Positions 28,501 to 35,126 of a stretch of DNA of 36,770 bases are shown one piece after another. The DNA lies in contig JASAOO010003291.1 of assembly GCA_030849075.1 (NCBI GenBank), forward strand, positions 1-36,770. Direction: 5' to 3'. The number at the start of each line of letters is the position of its first letter. The first letter of the stretch is position 1. Source of the DNA: Zelonia costaricensis (lineage: Eukaryota > Euglenozoa > Kinetoplastea > Trypanosomatida > Trypanosomatidae). The notes beneath the pieces are model-generated. The model was not told where the DNA came from. It searched no databases and saw only the letters and a list, made by a program, of their open reading frames with translations. The translations under genes and the position numbers were made by a program.

Positions 28501-30843
28501 GGACAAGCCGATGTAGTCGTCCGCGCCGAAGAATGCCAATGAGCGCCGCCGCGTCGCTGGGGCCCTCATCGTGGTGGTGGTGATGATGTCCGCGCCGTCA
28601 TGCTTCGCGAACACGCGGTAGCAGAGCTGCACGCCCACCAGCAGCGCCACCCACACCGGGGGCACCTTGCGCAGGCGGCGGTACAGCACGGCGTTGCTGC
28701 CCACGACGCTCACGGCGAGCGACAGCACGAGGCAGGTGGCGTGCAACAAGTCCATGGAGGCGCCACTCGTGCCGAGGGCAAAGGTGCAGAGGATGACCAT
28801 GTATGTGTAGCACGGCGCGCTCGCAATGTACTGCGTCACCTCCTCCACCGTGAGGCCGCCGCGGGAGGCGATGGGCGACGGCGCGGCGGTGCCCGCCTGC
28901 CCTCGCCGCAGGTCCGTTGCGGCCGCCGCGCACAGCGCCTCCAGCTCCACGGTACGCGGGGAGCGGCCTACTGCAACCTCGAACAGCTGGTGCAGCCGCT
29001 CGCGGTCCGCACCGGCAGCGCGCAGCTGCGCGCGTAGCCACGCCACTGCCGGTGGTTCGGCCGGCGGGGCCGCCGCGCGCGCCGCTTGATTCGCCGCCGC
29101 CATCAGAGCAGCCAGCGAGGGTGGCGAGCGAGTCCGTGCCGTCGCACTGGCGCTGTCCGCTGCAGCTTCACGTTCCCCCTCCTCGTCCTCCGAGGACGCA
29201 CGCGCTGCGCCGGCAACGCCAGCCACGCTCACGTACACCCCGCAGGTGATGGCGATGAGGTGCTCGACGCACACCTGCGCCGCCACGGCGCGGGCGTCGT
29301 CGGGGTACGCCGGCTGCGCAGACGGTAGCCAGCTCGCCAGCGCCGCAGTGCGGGGGTTGACGAGGAGCACGAGACACGCGTGCTGCACCAGGATGCAACC
29401 AGTCAAGACGGCGAGGACGCCGGCGAGGGCCACGCGCAGCGCCGCGCTGGGGGCCTGCGGGTGCTGCGCAATGGTGCCGGCGCAGCAGCACAGGTGGAGC
29501 AACCACACCGCGGCCGAGACGAGGCTGGGATAGTAGACCGCGTAGGCGAGGAGCAGCGTGATGCCGAGGATGGCAAACACCTGTGGCGTGCGTCTGTGGC
29601 GTTCAGCTGCCGTCGCGTCATCTCCTGTGCCCAGCGGCGGAGCCATGACGGGGCTGGGGAGGAGCAGCACCGGCTGCCCGTTTAACGTGAGCAGACGCGC
29701 CGTCTCGCTGTTCGCGCGAGACGAGGCCGCCGATGACACCGACGTGCTCGCAGAGCCTGCGCCACCCGAGCCGCCGTTCGCGTGCGCTGGCAGCGCGCTG
29801 CTGGAGGCTGACGACGCCACGCCACGCTGCATAGCTGCGGCAGCGACAAACACGCTGGCCATGCCCAGCACCTGCAGCAGCGCGCGCAGGCCATCGGCTG
29901 TGTCGAGTGCGGCGGGCCCCAGGCCCAGCTGGCGGGCCCAATCACGCCGACCACCCTCGTTGCCGCCGCCACTGGAGCCCTCTTGAAGAAAGAAGGTCAC
30001 GGCGCCGCTCTGACTCAGGCACACAACGAGCAACACAGCGGCTACGACCCCGCCGAAGACGTCTGTGACGCGGCGCTCGGCACGCAGCAGGCGGTCGAAC
30101 TCGGCCCCACCGCTGTGGTGTTGCTGGTGCCCGTTGCGGCGGATAGCGTGCTCGATGCCGAGAATCACAGCCGCGAAGCAGAAGGTGGCGACCTCGAGGC
30201 AGAGCCCCACCGCACTCGGCGCAGCGATCCACGCCGCGGCCCAGCAGAGAAGTGCCACGAGCGGGGCAGCGGCGAGGCGGCACGTCGCGAGAACGGTGTT
30301 GGCCCAGCGTGAGAGCAGCTGGCGCACCGCCGACCGCCCAGGTGCCGGGCGTGCGCCACCGTCACCGTCGCGGGCGAGCACGTGGTTAGCCAATGTGCGC
30401 CGCAGCACGAGCGCGTAGACGCCAAGCACACTCGTGGCCACGACCGGGGCGACAACCGTGTTGATCAGGTCGGTGCTGCGCCACTGCTGCACACCCAGCA
30501 GGACCCAGAGCGGCGTCATCGTGCTCCAAGCCACCACTCGCACCGCTGATGAGCCCGACGCAATCCACCCCGCCGTGTTGGCGATCACACTGCACGCCGT
30601 CGTGGCGCCGAGCGCCGCCAGCACAAGGACCCACAGGCGGCTGGGAAAGAGACGCAGGCCGAGGAGGGCGGTGCGACGCACGCAACAGTACACCAGCACC
30701 CCCACAAGCCACAGCGGCGCTCGCAGCGCGACGGTGCTGAGGATAGCGATAAGAAAGAAGGTCACGTTGACCGCCGCCGCACGACGCTTGGAGAGGAGCG
30801 GCGGCCCGGCGTCCATCACGACCACTTCGGAGAAAGTCGACAT
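22582..30843 (-). CDS. Piezo mechanosensitive cation channel
   Basis: This 2753-residue protein is a full-length Piezo (mammalian Piezos are about 2500-2800 residues), a trimeric channel opened by membrane tension. Many hydrophobic segments fill residues 20-1550 and recur to about 2320, as expected for the blade. A charged helix at 1563-1611 (REQEEERRRGEQRH...) sits where the beam is, followed by a long acidic disordered stretch. The family motif P-F-x2-E-x6-W is exact at 2232-2243 (PFLWEVRTLVDW), and LEDVY at 2258-2262 matches mouse VEDIY. PLFYYSTYNPSTVAN (from 2309) precedes the extracellular cap (about 2325-2600). The last pore helix is about 2613-2640 (GIGIVAIYTTFVLALGRLLR). The C-terminal domain (about 2645-2696) has E-Y-G-D-L-R-L-E-H-A-I-Y-L-E-L-I-D-L-L-R, matching mouse E-T-R-E-L-E-L-E...Y-A-K-L-I-F-L-Y-R. 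A Gln-rich, Ala/Pro-rich linker spans about 1940-2060. The frame is unbroken, and a splice acceptor lies only a few bases before the ATG. Confidence 0.95.
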   Translation of the reverse strand: MSTFSEVVVMDAGPPLLSKRRAAAVNVTFFLIAILSTVALRAPLWLVGVLVYCCVRRTALLGLRLFPSRLWVLVLAALGATTACSVIANTAGWIASGSSAVRVVAWSTMTPLWVLLGVQQWRSTDLINTVVAPVVATSVLGVYALVLRRTLANHVLARDGDGGARPAPGRSAVRQLLSRWANTVLATCRLAAAPLVALLCWAAAWIAAPSAVGLCLEVATFCFAAVILGIEHAIRRNGHQQHHSGGAEFDRLLRAERRVTDVFGGVVAAVLLVVCLSQSGAVTFFLQEGSSGGGNEGGRRDWARQLGLGPAALDTADGLRALLQVLGMASVFVAAAAMQRGVASSASSSALPAHANGGSGGAGSASTSVSSAASSRANSETARLLTLNGQPVLLLPSPVMAPPLGTGDDATAAERHRRTPQVFAILGITLLLAYAVYYPSLVSAAVWLLHLCCCAGTIAQHPQAPSAALRVALAGVLAVLTGCILVQHACLVLLVNPRTAALASWLPSAQPAYPDDARAVAAQVCVEHLIAITCGVYVSVAGVAGAARASSEDEEGEREAAADSASATARTRSPPSLAALMAAANQAARAAAPPAEPPAVAWLRAQLRAAGADRERLHQLFEVAVGRSPRTVELEALCAAAATDLRRGQAGTAAPSPIASRGGLTVEEVTQYIASAPCYTYMVILCTFALGTSGASMDLLHATCLVLSLAVSVVGSNAVLYRRLRKVPPVWVALLVGVQLCYRVFAKHDGADIITTTTMRAPATRRRSLAFFGADDYIGLSAFGWADCVPYLYAQLVLMWCSRYEPTWLTDWTAVAQCLVYRCRWARLGHAVYRVAGAVVLAWMVLLLPRCASVSLLVLLLFAAALLQHLRWHRLAYLWRRFLLVGYCGLVLMAMLTAEFAPVRPLLWRLLRGLGCPAGSESRCAEDLGLPANSATWLTPLAIPWWVVIVLATVAASPYPLPSTLVGAPEAAADAGASQGSAWTWRRFFAWWPQVLADGLQLVLLAAMAGAALQRPSVLTALYLLGAGLGLAPSWTLSGAATHATLQVTYQFWFAPDWLDAPLSIGVTPAVVIGLWRPSFPTTLASRHTAAVLADHRRASSLLSASSSGDTSSLPSTMALAAAPLLLGAVQALQLQCAQLARWRARNTPAAVAEPARVWAAVQRTTATHLYVPLLLVLFSLSQRVALGSGAAGLVAVTWLAADVRECGVLLRSHLLFRCCTGATAALLMSSYVLYSLHTILPSLPALQQHPWLLGGALRDSVPASTRLSTPSAPRSATTATIITVTSTDQPASGDTAAAEVGAALLNVCWVLTAACAVLRLSSGAPRDGESDRLLSHPHGPSFITWLRRRMGALQRLQQRGAPDRLAASLSRMPSAQAEDFLLTAATEVVGCEAAAADVETENATAALVQRSPAGVAGGAHVGRGLVVNVARLVPLVACGSMAVGAAQTSPPCALSVVLLLAGFGLAVRHVRLQWNFFRWWRPAAALYALLPLLSLAAWCPVVRGALPGLPPWVGLFVGLSPDATRVEGAALVFSRWHVVLFVLLWVQHCVYNCPAWGAALLREQEEERRRGEQRHAALQRKWRRHVARATEAAARVDRDIRAYLDALRAGDDVAGESLTRRRESGGHGASDETGEDEGGDGVVTAHVGGEPRRGGRETLPTPPALPLGFPTTEVDDEADVDDERGETGSGAASRRLPSHAPALHSDGREVGVGASGHEPSAPSSASALWWRQRCAGWLRQLCNALAAYTYHPAEHRRGGLVGRSGRAAAAADAATLASATDTLWRLSWHALRTAAHVALRHTPLALLVCTLCNTLLTGCLWELVGLCYVVLVALAYHPHAPRVVYRVFGLYLVVGVLLKAVVAMITFYDRTDSSLVTVLAWTLLPLTRRYDSGRGNPIWTSVPSVRGALQYDTLWMDVVTLAVLVLHDRVCIVHGVYASRGEDELDFTSDHLQQPQQQQQGRQGGEGGGDAVVDMTVLQHGTTHGGGGSEETAAARSGAGVASPATNIKTAPAAVATHTPHSAPQSPNPLPLPIPPLPPAAAAAAAASAPMPSTQSPNRLRTLVMDYYRNLLLVPGVGEDWYISYTVVDLAALVVVAVLYSRMAGNDKSTLQDNVQNNLLPGPMALLLCVSVLQLVADRMLYVLRSMRLKALANAVCAVVYMLLYWWWRNTVTVSSHAAGNAYFTLKVTALVLSVTQVCRGFPVHRRRDAFTTHPGSLVSYACFTVFRALPFLWEVRTLVDWTVLPTSLCLQEYLTLEDVYVYMYQCRERYLTKLRGQERLGDAVAPLFKWVFGGSRLALILLALLGPLFYYSTYNPSTVANSATQLTVQLSFFGAHDFFVTTVHDNTTTPDDWWAWVARTRPTLGSYGPMQRGQAVQLMELTSCSSSLWMASPQAVRQVLAGLRAAAANTSAAYMSHTIEVSRSASGTTTAAAASLVRRWPIPWDTAHALVRILEQEANGTNTVARRDSGSSASSGDVVTSATLPHFYSPFLFNRAGGLEGLPVDARVPHRNLHNCTLELNHDRDAALNALVRYWCLRCTPLFPSGNIPSASTSSAAEWHCLSTGEGCDAFDYEDGGGAASAAAVAAAASEQVPLHLVVISDTVVMGISFLKGIGIVAIYTTFVLALGRLLRSVLANQVSTLIFSNMANPAALERMVRCIGMAREYGDLRLEHAIYLELIDLLRSTERLFRVTGSLRCMYVDAGHDDLFRLGQLRRLGGRRDEGGPAARDNAAEDTRMASSVTPAVPGAAV

Positions 30844-30848
30844 GTGCG

Positions 30849-30896
30849 CTACAATAAGACAACGAAGAAATTGGAGGGAGGGGGAGGAGGGACGCG
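30849..30896 (-). promoter_or_regulatory. Candidate trans-splice acceptor for the Piezo gene
   Basis: On the minus strand a pyrimidine tract (30873-30896) is followed by TTTCTTCGTTGTCTTATTGTAG. Its AG at 30850-30849 is the first after the tract and leaves a gene-encoded 5' UTR of only five bases (CGCAC) before the ATG. The site also supports the chosen start, since no upstream in-frame ATG could be on the mature mRNA. Confidence 0.6.
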
Positions 30897-31383
30897 CAGC
30901 TCACATGGGAGTCTTGCGCACTTCGCTTGTGTTGGCGTGCGACTGCGTGCGGGTGCGTGCGTCGTGGGACGAACTTCGGCGCACTGGCGCTGTGTCGCGC
31001 CTCCGTAGCGGGAGGAGCCGAAATCGAAGACGCGAAGCTCACGTGCCGTGGGGCTGTGTTGAACGGTCGAAAGGGGAGGGGGAGAGGGAGGCGGAAAGAC
31101 AACGGTTCGAATACAGATATTTTGAGTAACGTGCCTTGAGGCTCCTTTTCTGTCCGTATCGAATGGACGTGCTTATGGTGGAAAAGGGTACAAGATGGGG
31201 TGCATAGATTACAGCATGTATGAATTGATCGCAAACATGTTTCATCCAGGTTAGGTCGTCATGGCGACCATGAGCCCATCAACGCTCTCTCAACCACACA
31301 GCCGCCGTTTCGGATACCGCAGAGGTGCTCACACAACAGGGCAGAAGTATTCGTGGTTTCTTGTTGGGCTTCGAATGGGGAGT
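30897..31383. other. Piezo upstream region with an AT-richer segment
   Basis: No gene is seen. The stretch 31104-31260 is visibly less GC-rich and less repetitive than the other spacers, and borders the 3' end of the retroelement remnant. It contains an imperfect inverted repeat: CCTTTTC at 31144-31150 pairs with GAAAAGG at 31181-31187, and GTCC at 31152-31155 with GGAC at 31165-31168. GGTTAGG at 31249-31255 matches the telomeric repeat unit. It may be the untranslated 3' part of the element. Confidence 0.5.
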
Positions 31384-32577
31384 TCACGTCCCAGCCCCCA
31401 CCCTCTCGATACTCCTCTGCCCTGGAGTGCCAGACTCCCGCGTCGCTACGTGTCCCGTGCCGCCAGTGAGGGCGGCATGTAAGGCATCGGCGAGGTTGTC
31501 CGCCGACGCCCCAGACGCGCTCGTCACGTGGCAGTCGGCGAGAAAAGGGATGAGGCGGAAGAGCTCGGCGTTCACGGCGTAGCTGCGCGCGCGCGCCGGG
31601 AACGGGCGGCAGCCAATGCCGACGTGCTATCCGCGTGGAGGTGGATGCGTGAGCACCCGGGGGAAAGCGAGATCGAAACTCAGCCAACGCGATGGCGATG
31701 GCGCGCGTCTCGGCGGCGCTGATGTTGTCCGCCCCGCTGCGGCCAACGTGAGCCGACAATGACGGTCGCTTTTGCCTCCCGGCCAGTACACACAGCGCCG
31801 CACCCATCCGGCGTGGCGTCGCTGCACACGTCGAGCTGGGGCTGTCGTGGCCCGTGCTGGCGAATCGTGTGGGGCGCGTGTTGCCACGCCAACTCCCACC
31901 ACGCCTTCCGTTGCCGTAGCGCCGTCGAGGTCGTCTCGTCGTCGTTCAACGTGACCCGTGCCTTGCGTGCTCGTTGTCGGAATGTCGCGAGAAAAGCGTC
32001 GACGTCCCGCCGCGTGCCCATCCACTGCGGGTTGCCGATCCAAGCAGCGGCCGTGACATTCTTCGCAGCCCCCAATCCGGGGGCGCAGAAGTCGGGGTCG
32101 CCGCCGATGACAGAGACAAGCGTGTGCACGAGCTCCGGGTTGGGAAGGGGACGAACTCATCTCGGCAGCGCACGCATCTGCCAAACTCGGCCAAACGAAT
32201 CCGCAAAACGAAAAACTGCCTGTACCGCTTGGGGAGGTGGACCTGGAAGAATGAACACGTCTGGTCGCAGACCGCCCTCCCCAGGACGCGGTGGCGGTGG
32301 TCCACGGGGCGTGCGGCAGTGGCACTGGCGGCACGTATCCCCGGGCGTCCAACCAGTCGTTCAGCGCGTGCGGCCAGGGGATGAAGCGAAGCCGGTTGCC
32401 AGTCGACTTCTCCTCGACCACCGTGAATGCGGAGCATAGGTTGCGGTGGGAGGTGTCCTCGGCGGGTTCGACGATGCTGCAGTCGACCAGCGCGTCAGCC
32501 CAATACCCGCGGAGCGCGGGCGTGTCGTACGACGCCGTCGGGGCGTACTCGTCCAGCAAGGCCCACAGCGAGTCCAA
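31384..32577 (-). pseudogene. Reverse transcriptase/RNase H remnant of the retroelement
   Basis: Recognisable pieces follow one another in different frames. First comes an RT N-terminal part with LDSLWALLDEYAP and later RFIPWPHALNDWLDARGY (32577 to about 32320). Then comes CDQTCSFFQVHLPKRYRQFF with downstream FVPFPT (about 32275-32130), the DIRS-type RT palm segment. Next is VSVIGGDPDF, AAAWIGNPQWMG where the catalytic (Y/F)-x-D-D box should be, then RDVDAFLATF and VTLNDDE, and the first RNase H strand DVCSDATPDGCGAV (32129 to about 31770). Then NISAAETRAIAIALAEF (near 31720), carrying the RNase H Glu. Last is NAELFRLIPFLADCHVTSAS followed by SADNLADAL (about 31570-31490), the terminal RNase H region. 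Frame order is 0, 1, 2, 1, 0, so at least four indels are present. The catalytic Asp pair of RT is not visible. The first frame has no ATG near its start. Confidence 0.8.
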
Positions 32578-33713
32578 ACGCTATCGTACCGCTGGCAGGG
32601 CATGGCACCGGATGAAGGCGTAGTCGAGGTGGCGGACAGGTTGGACGTGGAGGGGGAGGGCGAGTTCAACCGCAGTGGCGGGAAGTCGAGCCCGTCCGCG
32701 GTGGGGAAGGATGGAGTGCACAGGTCCGAGGTCGTGGTCGTCGGGCTCTGCCAAGACGGCCCACGGCTGGCGCGCTGTAGCAGCTGCGTCAGGCTCGCGG
32801 TCCCGATCAAACGCGCCGCCGCGCGCACGTCCTGCAGGTAGCGGAGGGTCACGGGCGCGATGTTCATCGTGCTCGACGCGCGCCGTGCCAGCACCCCCAC
32901 GAGATGCAAAGGGATGTCGGTCCCGACCATCCTCTGCGTCAAGTGGGTAGGCGCGCCGCGCTTGATGCTGTGGGCCCTGAAGCCCGCCGGCTGCAGCAGT
33001 CCGCGAATCGCACTGGTCGGGTACGGGAAGAGTCGCGTGTCCTTCGACCACCGCCGACTGCGAAGCACGTCCTGGATGTGGGAGGCAATGGTGGCGGTGA
33101 GATCCCCCTTCACCACCACCAACATCTCCGGACAGAACGGGCGTGCGCGACTCGTCTTCGTCTCCGAGCCGAAGTCGACGATGGCCTCGTCCGCCGTCAC
33201 CGACAGAAGAGAGCGCTTCGTCAACCGCGCAATGTCGTCCCATCGCGACGCCGTTTTCCAGGCGAGGAGCATCGCAGTCCGTAGCCGTGGCGGCTGTGCG
33301 TCGGCAATCGTCAACAGTGCCGCGCGAGAAATGGGTGGCGCCTGGTTCACGGGTCGTGCGCCTCCCAATTTCCGCTGCGACTGTGCGTACGTCCGCAACA
33401 CCTCGGAAGCCAGGCCCAGCTTGCGGGAGAGGTTCTCCAGCGAACTTGCGTAGCCGACCTTCGTCGTCGGCGCCACGTCCAGATCGTAGACAAACAACAC
33501 GGCCGTCTGGTCCGACGCTGGGAGGGCGCGTTGCGCCGCGTACGCGTGGAGTCGCGACCACAGCGACCCCAGCTGCTTCCAAGTCCGTCGCGTCCACAAT
33601 CCGTCGCGCACATCGGACGCCAGACGTGCAATGCTCGCCTGTAGGCTGCGGTGGCGTGTTGTATGTGGGTCGCGATGGGAGGGGCTTGGAGGTGTGTGTG
33701 TGTCTTTCTTCAT
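32361..33713 (-). CDS. Tyrosine recombinase frame of the retroelement
   Basis: This 450-residue frame begins at an ATG (MKKDTHTPPS). Residues about 25-115 look like the N-terminal SAM-like DNA-binding part (RRTWKQLGSLWSRLHAYA, then TTKVGYASSLENLSRKLG). The catalytic core follows: the first Arg in LLAWKTASRWDDIARL (R157), a likely beta-hairpin Lys in SETKTSR (K186), the His box HSIKRGA (H248 to A254), and the nucleophile Tyr in VTLRYL (Y292). DIRS-type recombinases usually have HSLRRGA; here the HxxR position is Lys251 with Arg252 next to it. After about residue 330 the sequence turns Ser/Thr/Pro/Arg-rich and overlaps the RT region, where a different frame carries the meaningful protein, so the natural C-terminus is probably earlier or the frames overlap by design. 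Whether it is still expressed is unknown. Confidence 0.75.
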   Translation of the reverse strand: MKKDTHTPPSPSHRDPHTTRHRSLQASIARLASDVRDGLWTRRTWKQLGSLWSRLHAYAAQRALPASDQTAVLFVYDLDVAPTTKVGYASSLENLSRKLGLASEVLRTYAQSQRKLGGARPVNQAPPISRAALLTIADAQPPRLRTAMLLAWKTASRWDDIARLTKRSLLSVTADEAIVDFGSETKTSRARPFCPEMLVVVKGDLTATIASHIQDVLRSRRWSKDTRLFPYPTSAIRGLLQPAGFRAHSIKRGAPTHLTQRMVGTDIPLHLVGVLARRASSTMNIAPVTLRYLQDVRAAARLIGTASLTQLLQRASRGPSWQSPTTTTSDLCTPSFPTADGLDFPPLRLNSPSPSTSNLSATSTTPSSGAMPCQRYDSVWTRCGPCWTSTPRRRRTTRPRSAGIGLTRWSTAASSNPPRTPPTATYAPHSRWSRRSRLATGFASSPGRTR

Positions 33714-34467
33714 CTTGTTTATTTGGACGGGTTAGAGCGACAGAAAGGGAGCGAAGACTCGCGAGGAAGAAGGAGAGACGTGGCAGGAGGAGTCATTCAA
33801 CATGGGCGAGAAGTCGCGTCTTCCGGAGAACAGAACGGCATGCACGTGGCTGTCTCCCGGTGCGTGGAGCTGATGGGGGTCGATGCGGCGCGGCTTGTCG
33901 CAGCAGCGGAGGACGTCAGTAAAGCACCGTGTGAGCGTGAATGAGAAAGCCGGTGGAGGAGGAGGAAACGGGTACGGTCGAGCGGGTAGTGAAAGCGGCA
34001 GAGTTGCTCCCACGCAGACATGAAGAGGAGCCCGCCTACAGCTCAACCGAGTCTCTTTGCGCGCGTGAGATCCTCAGCGTGCGACCCCACAAAGGCCGCC
34101 CCCCCCCCGCGCCTCGCCTAGGACATGTCCATTCCGCGAGAACACGCCGTGCAGAAAACTCGATTCGCGCTCTTACTACGGTCACGCGTACCACTTGACC
34201 CTTTTTTTTTCTTCTTGTTGTGCTTATGTGACACACGCACCTCAACTCGTGCGGAGAGCTCCACTTGCGAGGGCACACAGGCAAACACCAACACACACAC
34301 ACACACAGAGAGACAATGCGGCCATGTGAGGGCGCCACCAAGACCAGCGGCGCGGCTCATCGCGCCACCACATCACCCTTGAGCCAGTGGTGCAGGACAC
34401 CCACGAACCCCGGCGGGCTCGGATGCGAGCAACCCTGCAACCCCTCCTTTCTCTTCGGCATCGCCAC
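33714..34467. other. Spacer between the retroelement remnant and bL27m
   Basis: No gene, and in particular no gag-like frame, was recognised. GGGTTAG at 33729-33735 matches the telomeric repeat unit close to the recombinase start. A C run lies at 34098-34108, a poly-T run at 34201-34210 and an AC repeat at 34290-34308. The high-coordinate part should be the 3' UTR of the bL27m mRNA. Confidence 0.5.
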
Positions 34468-35055
34468 TCAGTTGTTGTAGAGCGTCGTGCGGGCGCCCTT
34501 GATGAAGTCCGGCGTACCCCAGCGACGCTGCAGCTTGCCGTGCGACTTGATGACGTTCCACATGTGCGCCCTGCGCCACTGACTGAGCGACGTGTTCTCG
34601 ATTGTGTTGTCGGCAATGATGGCCTGGATGCGGGAGTTGACGTACTCGTCCATGACGGTGTTCTTGGTCGCCTTGCCCTCCTCGGTGAGCACCCGCTGGT
34701 TCCAATGCATGATCTGCGCGTGGGACGGGTGCGAGACGAACACGCCGCCGTCTTCGAGGGCAAACATGCGGAACGTCGGGGAAAGGGTGCGGGTTGTCGC
34801 CACGAGGCCGCGGTTGTCCGCAAACAAGTCCGGCTGCTCAGCCGCGACCGTGGCTGGCGGCGGTGGCGGGACGGGCAGCACCTTGAACCGGCGGTCCTTC
34901 TTGGGCGTGTAGACGGACATGCCAAAGCCTCCGAAGCCGTAGCGCACAAAGCCGCGGTTGTAGACGCGGCCATAGCGGGTGCCGGCATTGGGGTGCTGGG
35001 CCCGCTTCTTCTGGTGGGACTGCACACGCAGCAGCGCCTGCGTGAAGCGAAGCAT
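34468..35055 (-). CDS. Probable mitochondrial large-subunit ribosomal protein bL27m (divergent)
   Basis: This 195-residue basic protein has a mitochondrial-type N-terminus (MLRFTQALLRVQSHQKKR). Residues 13-44 (SHQKKRAQHPNAGTRYGRVY, then RGFVRYGFGG) parallel the start of bacterial L27 (A-H-K-K-A-G-G-S-T-R-N-G-R-D-S, then L-G-V-K-R-F-G-G). After a Pro-rich insertion (about 60-75), N-R-G at 81-83 and FRMFALEDGGVFVS (95-108) parallel L27's Q-R-G-T and H-T-L-F-A-L-x-D-G-x-V-x-F. The C-terminal 90 residues (IMHWNQRVLTEEGK..., W-R-R-A-H-M-W-N-V-I) are an extension with no match to the 85-residue bacterial protein. In bacteria the L27 N-terminus reaches the peptidyl-transferase centre. The ATG is the first in frame. 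A pyrimidine tract (about 35108-35126) and the first following CAG (35073-35072) lie upstream. Identification is by eye and tentative; that it is a real mitochondrial protein gene is more secure. Confidence 0.55.
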   Translation of the reverse strand: MLRFTQALLRVQSHQKKRAQHPNAGTRYGRVYNRGFVRYGFGGFGMSVYTPKKDRRFKVLPVPPPPPATVAAEQPDLFADNRGLVATTRTLSPTFRMFALEDGGVFVSHPSHAQIMHWNQRVLTEEGKATKNTVMDEYVNSRIQAIIADNTIENTSLSQWRRAHMWNVIKSHGKLQRRWGTPDFIKGARTTLYNN

Positions 35056-35071
35056 TGCCGTCTGCGTGTGG

Positions 35072-35126
35072 CTGCGTGTACGGGTGCGGGGGTTCCAGCG
35101 TCCGAAGAACGTGAGGGTGGGGGCAC
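35072..35126 (-). promoter_or_regulatory. Candidate trans-splice acceptor for bL27m
   Basis: The minus strand reads CCCCCACCCTCACGTTCTTC (35108-35126 region), a C-rich leader, then CACGCAG with AG at 35073-35072, about 17 bases before the ATG. The tract is less pure than others here. The placement is inferred. Confidence 0.4.

Larger units (their letters stand above)
31384..33713 (-). mobile_element. Degenerate tyrosine-recombinase (DIRS-like, VIPER/TATE class) retroelement
   Basis: Reading along the minus strand, the segment encodes a tyrosine recombinase followed by pieces of reverse transcriptase and RNase H. That is the gene order of kinetoplastid VIPER/TATE elements (DIRS-like retrotransposons that integrate with a recombinase instead of a DDE integrase). 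No gag-like frame was found on the 5' side (33714-34467), so the copy is 5'-incomplete or its gag is unrecognisable. The recombinase frame is long and open, while the RT-RH part changes frame at least four times, so the copy cannot move by itself. It sits in transcriptional sense between bL27m and Piezo. The boundaries given are those of recognisable coding remnants; terminal or split direct repeats were not resolved by eye. Confidence 0.82.

Noticed and set aside
31627..32577. Single 316-codon frame read as one protein
   Set aside because: Only its first third matches RT. After about 32320 the meaningful RT-RH residues are in other frames, so it is part of a frameshifted pseudogene.
33714..34467. 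A gag gene of the retroelement
   Set aside because: No frame here has nucleic-acid-binding or capsid-like features; the peptides are Ser/Pro/His low complexity.
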